From assembly GCA_963971535.1 (NCBI GenBank), contig OZ020591.1, positions 13,113,577-13,177,576 of the forward strand: DNA of 64,000 bases, read 5' to 3'. Both the position numbers and the translations under genes were made by a program. Origin of the DNA: Notolepis coatsorum (lineage: Eukaryota; Chordata; Actinopteri; Aulopiformes; Paralepididae). The notes under the pieces were generated by a model. The model was not told the origin of the DNA and did not search any database. It was given only the letters and a program-made list of their open reading frames with translations. Positions 55,245 to 64,000 of this stretch are shown one piece after another (position 1 is the stretch's first letter; every line of letters begins with the position of its first letter).

Positions 55245-55421
55245 CCTTCTGTAGTGTGGTAGTGAAAGGGTTAACCTTCTGTAGTGTGGTAGTGAAAGGT
55301 TAACCTTCTGTAGTGTGGTAGTGAAAGGTTAACCTTCTGTAGTGTGCTAGTGAAAGGTTAACCTTCTGTAGTGTGGTAGTGAAAGGGTTAACCTTCTGTA
55401 GTGTGGTGGTGAAAGGTTAAC
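55245..55421 (+). repeat. 29-bp minisatellite, part 2 (~6 copies)
   Basis: The same unit as 52056-52258, between LINE C and composite copy 2. It ends GAAAGGTTAAC, where AAC is the left target duplication of the composite. Confidence 0.95.
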
Positions 55422-55711
55422 GTTAGGTTATGACTATAACCAAGTTCTGTTAGTTAGGGGCGATGCTTGGCTTCGCCTTCTGCACTATCTCGCGTACGTG
55501 CACGCGTACTGAATAAACCACAAATGTACCTCTAATACCAGTATTAGTCTGACCACACCCCTCATCAGCTTACCTTCATAAGCAGGTGTGTGGTCACCTG
55601 CTCTCCTCCTTCCCAAGCTTTCACCACAAGGTGAGGTCAAGGGCTGCAGCGGCCGTCCGAAGCCAAGCATCGCCCCTAACTAACAGAACTTGGTTATAGT
55701 CATAACCTAAC
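55422..55711. mobile_element. Short unit of composite copy 2
   Basis: Identical inverted arms (GTTAGGTTATGACTATAACC..., 54 bp) around the same inner sequence as 28887-29175. Five arm positions differ from copy 1, each changed in both arms. Confidence 0.8.
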
Positions 55712-56239
55712 GTTCTGTATCGTTAGTGGCTTAGCTTGGCTTCGCCTTCTGCACAAGGGAGGCCAAGCGGAGCCACTTGGCTGACAAATACACCCCGCTG
55801 ACAGCCCCCCAAAACCATCAGAACAGGGAGGGCCGAGCCCCCCCGACCCCCCCTAATGGAGGGTAGCCCCCCTATTAGGGACGTCACGGGAGGGCGACGG
55901 ACCCGACCGTGCGAAGAGGCACTCAAGCAACTCAACGCACAGGGTGAGCAGACCGTGGCTTGACCCACGACTACACACACGCACAACCCGCATGCCACCC
56001 GGGAACGAACGGAGGAACAACCTCGTTACTGCCCCCAGAATCACGGGGTCAAGGGCAAACCCAACCCCGTGGCAAGGCCGTAGCAGCGGAGCACGAAGGA
56101 AGACCCAGACCCACCAAAAGGACTGGACTCCCTGGAATGGGGGCCCGGAGAAGTCCATGATGCCAGCATCAAGACCCCACCAGGTGGGCACGTAGTGCCC
56201 CGCCCCCCACATCGCCAGCGTATTCGGACAAAGGCCCCT

Positions 56240-56288
56240 CAGTTACTGCACCTGGTATTCCCAGGCGGAACCAACCAGGCCAGTAAGC
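56240..56288 (-). pseudogene. Residual 5S-like sequence 2 in copy 2
   Basis: In minus sense GGCTTAC is joined directly to TGGCCTGGTTGGTTCCGCC and TGGGAATACCAGGTGCAGTA, i.e. the start and the last third of a 5S sequence. About 62 bp present in copy 1 are absent. Confidence 0.75.
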
Positions 56289-56948
56289 CGAGCGGGCCCC
56301 GTCCCCCCAATAGTACACCGCCTGGCACACTGACCCTGCAGAATAGGCAGTCAGCATGGCCGTAAGCCCACAAAAAAGGTTAACCAACGGAAGCAGGCAG
56401 CGCACCGGGGAAAAACCAGGCAACAGGCTGTTAACCCTAGCCTGGAGACTGCGGACGAGACAGGCGCCAGAGGGGACAGCTGAACACAGCCGCCCCGGCG
56501 GAAGGAGCGTAAGCTGGCGGTGTTGCATGACCAAGCCTCCATTTAACAACCCCCACCCAGAGGGGTCGAGGCAGAGAAGGCTGACACGATTGGCAGACGT
56601 CATGAACGTGCAGGGGCACCCTCAACCGGTGAACCCGGGAGTTGACACTGCTCCAACACACCAGGGAACCAACCACCTCGGTGTTACCCAATGCGGTGGT
56701 TGTTCCTATAACCCCTCAAGAAAAAACTCCAAAACACACCTGCGGGTATACACCGGCTATACCGCAGTACAAGTGTTTCAGTTTCCAAAAAGGGTTAACC
56801 CAGGCCTACGGGTCGCAAACATCACTTCGGACCGGGCCTGGCGGTACGGGAAGCACAGGGTCACCAGAGGAGGTCAAAAAACCACCCCCACAGGCCCCTC
56901 TTCGCCATGCGTGAGAGAGGAGCGAAAAACAACGGAGAACCAGCCCCT

Positions 56949-57067
56949 AAGCACACCGTACCTGGTATTCCCCGGCGGTCTCCCAACCAAGTACTAACCA
57001 GGACCAACCTGTGTAGCGGCCGAGATCCGACGAGATCGAGCGCGTACAGAATGGCATGGCTGTAAGC
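56949..57067 (-). pseudogene. 5S rRNA-derived sequence 1 in copy 2
   Basis: The reverse complement of this 119-bp stretch is nearly identical to 27465-27583, including GGGAGACCGCC and GAATACCAGGTAC. The downstream T run is kept (AAAAA at 56925-56929 on the + strand). Confidence 0.85.
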
Positions 57068-60000
57068 CATGACGACAGTGCTGAGTAAAAACATACCCAA
57101 CCAGGGTCTCCATAGCGCTTAACCCTGTGACACCCAGACCGACCTGGCATTTTTCCCCCTGAAAAAAGCCCAAGTCCCTCAGGGTACCAGAACAGCAGAT
57201 CTGCATCCCCGGCGGACAACGGGTTCAACTGATCTGGACCAGCGTGACCAGAACCAGTCCCGTGCCCTAACCACGCCGACATGCCCCAGGAAAAGGGCAG
57301 ATATGCGTGTTGATCTTAACATGAAAAGAAGGCGCCACCCAGACGTCGGGACGAACCGCGCCTGGTGGCCCACCCCAAGGGCGTGAGACCCCACTACATA
57401 TGTTCAGATCCATCCCGTCATCATCCCCCAGACATGAACGAGGATCCGTCGACAACCCACCCAGGTCATGGGATGTGGTCGCCGGAAGAGGAAAAACCCC
57501 CATCTCAGTTGCTTTATAAAAACGCTGTTTCAACCACAAGCAACTAAGGCGTGCCAGTCAATCGCCTGTTTACAGCGAGCTAGCACTATACGTGCGTCGG
57601 GACACACCCCCATCAATGAACAGGCTATTTAGACCTGCCATTGAATCCCCAAGGCGCCCAGGGGAACGACAAGAGGGGTGTGACACTCCCTAACTCCAAC
57701 ACTTCTGGAATAGAAAGAAGGAAGCATCAACAGTATGTATCCCAGTCTACACAGCCGGGGTAAAAAATGTTCACATTTTTACATCCCACCACCCTCCCAT
57801 AGGAAAGAGACGGGGATCCCCAGAGAGACTTCCCACGCGAGCTGTACAGATTGAAAAGAACATATTGCACCTTGAGCCATGTAAAAAACTGGTTTTAGGG
57901 CCTCCGGGGAAGAGGCACCGAACCCATACACACTCAATAAACGAATTGAATCGAATATACATACAATAGAAAAGGACCCTTCTAGAGGGTCCACTCACTT
58001 TGACAATCTGAGGAGGAAGGCTCTGTACTCTGATGGAGGCTTCCTCACATGGATCACATGGAAGAAGGAGTCCGAACTCACAGAAGGCCTGAGTAGGCGC
58101 TTGGTGAGGAGGAGCCCTGACCACCCCCCCTGAAAACAGATCCATCACATGGACCTGAACAGCACACGGAAGTCCTACCAACAGAGACGCGCACGGTGAC
58201 GTACTCTATGGCGGGGGAATTCCTGCGGTGCACACGCCCAATATACCAGGCCGTGGGACCAGGAACTCCCTCCCCCCCCCCCCCCCCCCCCCCCCCCGTA
58301 ACGTGCCGAACCGCCACGTGACGGGAACCTTGAAGGACAGGGGGTGTACCCCTGACCGACAGAACAATGGGGAGAGGAAAGGTTACCAGTTCACCCCTTT
58401 ACGACCCCACACCCATGATACGACGTAACGACAAAAAGAGAATATGACACAGTCATAGTCAGCTCTATGAAGCGTTTCACAGCTCCACACAGCGCACGAG
58501 CTAACCTGCTATCTGATTTTTACTAAGGAAAAACACAGAATAGAGAGGGCTCTAAGAACCCCGGTCCAACATACACATGTGCTTCTGTGGCCAGTACAAC
58601 CCAGTTGTAGGTCACATGACACACACAACCCATCATCATCACAATGAGAGAATACATCATTCTTGATTAGTATCGACCACAGGCCTTGCTAAGCACACGA
58701 CAGCAACCAAACCAATTTCCCTTTAGGAAATAAGTTTCTCCAGCAGATTTAGCACAACCTCAGCAATCAAGCTGAGAGTTACATCGTATCCCTACCACAC
58801 AAAAGACACAATTAATGCACAACATGTCTGATAGGAGGTGATAAAGTCCCCAGGGAACCGGGGGGGGAAAAACACAATCCTCCTATTTTACCCTCAACAC
58901 GGCCAGTTAAAACAGGAAAACCTGTTAATGTGTGAACTCACTGTCCATTGTCATTACAGTCTGAGAAAGAACATTCTTTTACTCACTCGTCACCAAGCAT
59001 AGCTTCATAGGTTAGTTGCCTTAGTAGTGAGTACACGGTACACATAAACACCATGATGTTTCTCACACAACAACCAGATCAATACATCACGACCTGCACG
59101 GAGAAGCTACTGCCAGTGACAAAAACAGCTCACACACAACCCGCAACGTATCTCAAATGCATTGCAACAACACACGTTTTGGGAAAAAACACCGTCATTC
59201 ACAATACATTTAGCAAGGTAAAACCAGAAGACGTGTTATGAGGGTCTGGCCAACCCCGTACCTGCCCGGAACGCAGATCAGCGAAGTGCAGTCATAAGCC
59301 ACCGTAGAACACAGCCCTCTTTGTTGACGCAATCCCCGTCTAGGCTCAGGCAGGGTTGACGAACATCCCCTGTCAAAGATGACGTCGTGGTCAAGAGTGT
59401 AAAACATGTTAAAAATCAAAGCACGTTCAACAGAATAGCATCAAGCTAACGGCTGCTCCAACCGTTCTGGTGCTATCGCTTCCGCTCGCGAGACGCCGAT
59501 CTACGACGCACGCGATCAGGAGCGAGCTCCCGGCGGCGCGCGAGAAGCCTAAGCTACCCCGCGCCAGGCCACCGACCGGCTAACCGTAAGCTATGAACAT
59601 GTAAACAATGACATAACACTCACCCAGACAGGCCGCCGTTCTGAACCCTCCTCACTTTTTAAGAGAAAAGAGAAAACAAGACGTCAACACCGCTTCACAA
59701 CAGTGACATTAACACGTCCGGCGGAATCAGCACAGTACCAACTGGCCTGTATAGCTGACTTTGAACATGAATCTGCCGCTATCGCACATTACATGCACAT
59801 ATCCCCTCGTGAAGGAATACTCTCATTTGGATATGAAAGATGGGGTCTTAACACGGTGACAGAGAGAATCCACTCGTCCAGAACACACAGGGATCACCAG
59901 TGTCAATGGTCGCGGCCCACTAGTTAAAACTATAATGGTCGCCAGACCAAGGCCTTCTGTCGCCTAGACGGCTAAACAAAGGACCCTAGCCTGGGGCCGG

Positions 60001-60586
60001 TTTCCATAAACTTTGTCTAGTAGCCCCCATAGCACTAACAGACAAGTGGAGCCCGCCAGCAAACACTACTCACCCAACCTGGAACGCACCGCTCCTCACA
60101 ACAGCGGCATGTCCGACAGTTCAGCTGTGGCCTGACAGGTTTCACCCCAACAAACACAGCAAGGAACTGCAGTTGAGAAGCATGCAGCGGCGTGCTCCCA
60201 ATACGAAAACCGGTGGAGGGTTTGTAGAATGATCATCATCTTCTAGACACTCCAGTACGAAGACAATATCGCCGTATTTTCTCGAAAATAGTGAGAGAGA
60301 AAATAAAGATATGATGTCAACGTATCCTTGTTTCCCAAGCTGTTCCTAATCCAATTTCTTCCATCATGGTGTCAAGTGTGGGGATCTACCGAGGCACCTC
60401 TTCCTTGTGGTGAAAGCGAGAAGGAGGAGAGCAGGTGACCACACACCTGCTTATGAAGGTAAGCTGATGAGGGGTGTGGTCAGACTAATACTGGTATTAG
60501 AGGTACATTTGTGGTTTATTCAGTACGCGTGCACGTACGCGAGATAGTGCAGAAGGCGAAGCCAAGCTAAGCCACTAACGATACAG

Positions 60587-60737
60587 AACCTTCTGTAGTG
60601 TGGTAGTGAAAGGGTTAACCTTCTGTAGTGTGGTGGTGAAAGGTTAACCTTCTGTAGTGTGCTAGTGAAAGGTTAACCTTCTGTAGTGTGGCAGTGAAAG
60701 GTTAACCCTTCTGTAGTGTGGTAGTGAATGGGTTAAA
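60587..60737 (+). repeat. 29-bp minisatellite, part 3 (~5 copies)
   Basis: The array resumes after composite copy 2 in the same orientation and register, ending GTAGTGAATGGGTTAA. Confidence 0.95.
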
Positions 60738-60799
60738 CTAATAAAAATGTATGAATAATACAAAACAATAATCAGACGAGAGGCAGAGACACAGAAGGG

Positions 60800-60880
60800 G
60801 AGGCCTGAATATTAAAGGCAACCTACTTGTGTTCAGCTTTTCTCTGATTGGCCACGACCCCCCGCCCCCTTTTGACGCGA
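60800..60880 (+). repeat. Copy of the CCAAT-box repeat seen at 5.6 kb
   Basis: GAATATTAAAGGCAACCTAC, TTTTCTCTGATTGGCCACGA and CCCCCCGCCCCC match 5597-5662. Confidence 0.75.
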
Positions 60881-60915
60881 ACACGGCAGCGAACGCGGTA
60901 GCAGAGGTCCCTGCA

Positions 60916-60918
<3 letters not shown>

Positions 60919-61007
<89 letters not shown>
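60919..61007. repeat. (CT)n microsatellite
   Basis: About 44 TC dinucleotides. Confidence 0.97.
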
Positions 61008-61011
<4 letters not shown>

Positions 61012-61121
61012 AGTCAGTAGCCTGTCATTATATTTCTCTCCCAGACCTGACCGCTAAATTTAGCACTGGTCCATCACCTCCATGCCAAGGAAAGCACAAC
61101 AGTTTATGGGTTCTAAAATGG

Positions 61122-61124
<3 letters not shown>

Positions 61125-61201
<77 letters not shown>
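61125..61201. repeat. (GA)n microsatellite
   Basis: About 38 GA dinucleotides. With the CT tract 120 bp away it forms an inverted pair able to fold. Confidence 0.97.
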
Positions 61202-61202
<1 letters not shown>

Positions 61203-61209
61203 GTTCCAT

Positions 61210-62205
61210 AATTGACCCTTTTCTTCCTTTAAAAAGATTTGAGCTCTTAGTATTTTGTACGTGTGTAAGATGATAGTGTAAGGCCTAACCTAAGTGTTTG
61301 ATTTTGATATTCTGGTAATAGATAAAAGTTCTCAGTTCCAGTAAAAAGGGGTGACAGAGAGCTAAGACTAGTACATTCTAGTAATATACAGAACTAACTG
61401 CCAGAAACAGTACAGCCTGTCCACCACACCTGCAGCGACTTGGTTTAATAAGTTAATCTAAAACAAGGAAGTGACGAAGCCTCATGGCCGAGAGCGTTCC
61501 ACTAGTTGGATTTACACTGTCCAACGTATTTGGACTGAATCCTCGACAAGTCTTTTAATGAGGTGTCATACGTAACAGAGACATACAGAGGCTCCCGGGC
61601 AAAGAAACTGAGCTCATTTATCCCCTTTGAATACATGACCGTTTCTCTCTCTCGTGTTGTCAACTCCCTGGCCGTGAACCCTGCCCTCCCCTGCCCACTG
61701 TGAGCTCAGCACCCGTTTGTTCTGCGCTTAAGATAGATGGCCGGGTGGGCGCTGGCCAACACTAATGACACCGGTAGGGGATCCCGGCAAGAGGAACAGT
61801 ACACCGTAGAAAATACCAATTATTTCAGTGGTTATTAAATGCCGCAACCGAGGCCGGGGCCAAATCGATTGCCCCCCCCCCCCCCTTGTGGGCCCCTTGG
61901 GTGATGCGGTTGAATGTCAGTAGTACGTAGAAGAAAACGTCATTGGTCACAATTATCATCCATCCGGATGAGGTGTGGGGCGGTTGTGAGGGAGAGGTCA
62001 CTACTTTGTTGTGACACACAGTTAGATGTGTGTGTGTGGCACGCTGGCACTGGCGCACAAAGGAAGCATGTTTACGCGGTTTGAGACTAAACACTAAACA
62101 GCACTCGGCGCGGGAGAGGATTAACATCACAATAAGCTGCTCTTGTGTTGTGCATTACTAATTGACACTTCTACAGAGCCTGGCAACCAGGAGAGACACA
62201 CACAG
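61210..62205. other. Unassigned, unique-looking DNA
   Basis: Nearly 1 kb without a recognisable frame or element. It includes a C run at 61873-61885 and mixed-composition DNA. It could be non-repetitive host sequence. Confidence 0.35.
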
Positions 62206-62206
62206 T

Positions 62207-63224
62207 TCCACCTCCGCCCTCCACCTCCACCTCCACCCTCCACCTCCACCCGCCCCCCTCCACCTCCCCCCTCCCCCCTCCACCTCCACCCTCCACCCTC
62301 CACCCTCCACCCTCCCCCTCCACCCTCCACCTCCCACCCTCCACCTTCCCCCTCCCCCTCCCCCCTCCACCTCCACCTCCCCCTCCACCCTCCACCCTCC
62401 ACCCTCCCCCTCCACCCTCCACCTCCCACCCTCCACCCTCCACCTCCACCCTCCCCCCTCCACCTCCCCCCTCCCCCCTCCACCTCCACCCTCCACCTTC
62501 CCCCTCCACCTCCACCCTCCCCCTCCCCCCTCCACCTCCACCCTCCACCTCCACCTCCCCCCTCCACCTCCACCCTCCCCCCTCCACCCTCCCCCTCCAC
62601 CCTCCACCTCCACCCTCCCCCCTCCACCTCCCCCCTCCCCCCTCCACCCTCCACCTTCCCCCTCCACCTCCACCCTCCACCTCCACCCTTCCCCCTCCAC
62701 CTCCACCCTCCACCTCCACCCTCCCCCCTCCACCTCCACCCTCCACCTCCACCTTCCCCCTCCACCTCCACCCTCCACCTCCCACCCTCCACCCTTCCAC
62801 CCTCCACCTCCACCTCCACCCTCCCCCTCCACCCTCCCCCCTCCACCTCCCCCCTCCACCTTCCCCCTCCACCTCCCCCCTCCACCTTCCCCCTCCACCC
62901 TCCACCTCCACCCTCCACCTCCACCTTCCCCCTCCACCTCCACCCTCCACCTCCCACCCTCCACCTCCACCTTCCCCCTCCACCTCCACCCTCCACCTCC
63001 CACCCTCCACCCTTCCACCCTCCACCTCCACCTCCACCCTCCCCCTCCACCCTCCCCCCTCCACCTCCCCCCTCCACCTTCCCCCTCCACCTCCCCCCTC
63101 CACCTCCACCCTCCCCCCTCCACCTCCACCCTCCACCTCCACCTTCCCCCTCCACCTCCACCCTCCACCTCCCACCCTCCACCCTTCCACCCTCCACCTC
63201 CACCTCCCCCCTCCACCTCCCCTG
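62207..63224 (+). repeat. G-free minisatellite of CCACCTCCACCCT-type units
   Basis: About 1 kb made of CCACCTCCACC, CTCCACC, CCCCCTCC and CCTTCCCCCTCC words in 6- to 13-bp higher-order mixtures. The + strand has no G. It abuts the LINE at 63226, so the array separates LINE D coding DNA from its missing 5' part. Proline- or glycine-rich frames of 350-420 codons in all phases are artefacts. Confidence 0.95.
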
Positions 63225-63225
63225 T

Positions 63226-64000
63226 TCCTGTTTGCGGACGACTCAGCCCTGCTGGTCTCTGACAAGAACAAGTTACAGGTTGAAAAAACCCTCAGCTCGG
63301 AACTAGGCAAAATCTGCATATGGCTCGCTGATAACAAACTATCATTACACATGGGCAAAACAGAGTCCATTCTCTTCGGTTCAAATAACAAACTCAGCAA
63401 GACCGACGGCTTCTCAGTTGCAGTGGGTGACAATATTGTCACAAGGAAAGACGAAATTACCTACCTGGGTTCCATCCTAGAGGCAAATATTTCCTGTGAC
63501 AAAATGGCATCCAATGTAATAAAAAAAGTCAACCAACGAACTAGATTCTTGTACCGGATCTCCTCTCTGGTAAACAAGAATACCCTGAAGACTCTAGCAG
63601 GAGCACTCATTCAAGGGTACTACGACTATGCTTGCACCTCATGGTACCAAAGCACCTCAAAGGCACTAAAAAACAAATTACAAACATCTCAAAACAAGCT
63701 AGTCAGACTACTGCTTGACCTGACTCGTAGAACCCACCTCACCCCTGCCCACTTTGACAACCTAGGATGGCTTAGAGTAGACGACAGAGTACAGCAACTT
63801 GCAATGGGCCTGGTCTACAAGATACACTATACGACTAAGGTACCCATGTACATGTCAAAATACTTCCCAAAGGTCAGTGAATACCACGATCACAACACCA
63901 GAGGGAGCTCCACAAATCATGTTAAACCCAGATTCGGCTCAAACAAGGGACTAAACACATTTGGCAATTATGCCACATCAATGTGGAACGCCTGTAAAGG
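63226..64000 (+). pseudogene. LINE family D, RT end and C-terminus, runs off the window
   Basis: Begins LFLFADDSALLVSDKNKLQV (RT catalytic motif) and continues SLHMGKTESILFGSNNKLSK, SNVIKKVNQRTRFLYRISSL, LLLDLTRRTHLTPAHFDNLG, YKIHYTTKVPMYMSKYFPKV. The reading is largely continuous to the window edge, where NAC-KG departs from NALPKAVKE. The 5' side is cut at the minisatellite. Confidence 0.88.

Larger units (their letters stand above)
55422..60586 (-). mobile_element. Composite inverted-repeat element with 5S-derived inserts, copy 2
   Basis: Reverse orientation relative to copy 1: short unit 55422-55711, then long unit 55712-60589. The long unit's 43-bp arms (GTTCTGTATCGTTAGTGGCT... at 55712, complement ending at 60589) are identical to each other, as are the short unit's 54-bp arms. 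The element lies in the 29-bp minisatellite: AAC is present at 55419-55421 and 60587-60589, and joining the flanks regenerates GGTTAACCTTCTG, giving a 3-bp target duplication. It is about 270 bp shorter than copy 1, mainly by losing most of 5S-like sequence 2 and pieces near 59580 and 58640. A C run at 58268 is longer than its partner. No coding function recognised. Confidence 0.82.

Noticed and set aside
56356-56997. 213-codon frame shared by both composite copies (minus strand at 27535-28176)
   Set aside because: It overlaps the 5S-like sequences and stubs, and has no recognisable domain. Conservation is no higher than that of the surrounding DNA, so it is not called as a gene; it is kept only as part of the element.
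62143-63442. Long Pro/His/Leu- or Gly/Trp/Arg-rich open frames (350-420 codons)
   Set aside because: They arise from the G-free minisatellite, which lacks stops in several frames of both strands. No start context, domain or conservation supports a protein.

Overview
The window reads as a teleost (ray-finned fish) genomic region built almost entirely of transposable elements and simple or tandem repeats. Signs of a fish are L2-type LINEs with the typical ACATTTAGTCATTTAGC 3' tail, several other LINE families of the CR1/L2/RTE groups, a BEL/Pao LTR element, many hAT, Kolobok and Harbinger-like MITEs, HMGXB3/KDZ-like and SWIM-YqaJ-like genes in multi-exon form, and long CA, TA, CT and TATC microsatellites. 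I see no intact single-copy host gene. Coordinates of noncoding repeats were set by eye and may be off by a few bases.

Region by region. 1-2460 is the 3' part of an L1-type LINE hit by a tRNA-derived SINE and a TA-target MITE. 2.9-3.5 kb is a near-perfect palindromic TTAA-target MITE. 3.9-4.8 kb is a hAT transposase remnant whose coding DNA became a 50-bp minisatellite. 5.5-6.9 kb holds GC-rich CCAAT-box repeats, a telomere-like GGTTAAGG module and a ~235-bp tandem repeat, into which a young BEL/Pao element (6889-14853, minus strand) inserted. 16.3-18.5 kb is a spliced but truncated KDZ/HMGXB3-like gene. 19-23 kb is a mosaic of LINE tails and a Harbinger-like MITE carrying the GGTTAAGG module.

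The most unusual object is a 5.2-5.4 kb composite element present twice in opposite orientation (23745-29175 and 55422-60586). Each copy consists of a long unit with perfect 42-43 bp terminal inverted repeats next to a ~290-bp unit with perfect 54-bp inverted repeats. The termini differ between the two copies, but every difference is mirrored in both arms within a copy. Inside are 5S-rRNA-derived stretches, one of full length. I recognise no transposase in it. One copy sits inside a 29-bp minisatellite, which shows its borders and a 3-bp target duplication.

31.0-36.6 kb contains a SWIM zinc-finger/YqaJ-nuclease gene with phase-matched exons, split by an L2 LINE and abutted by another LINE. 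36.8-48.9 kb is a nest of LINE fragments, with a hAT element (41123-42437), a solo BEL LTR (44831-46183), an L2 and an RTE-type LINE inserted into one another. 49-52 kb holds hAT ends and tandem duplications. 52.0-60.7 kb is a 29-bp minisatellite opened by a LINE with an 804-codon reading frame and by composite copy 2. The right edge has CT/GA microsatellites, about 1 kb of unassigned sequence, a 1-kb G-free minisatellite and another LINE copy running off the window.
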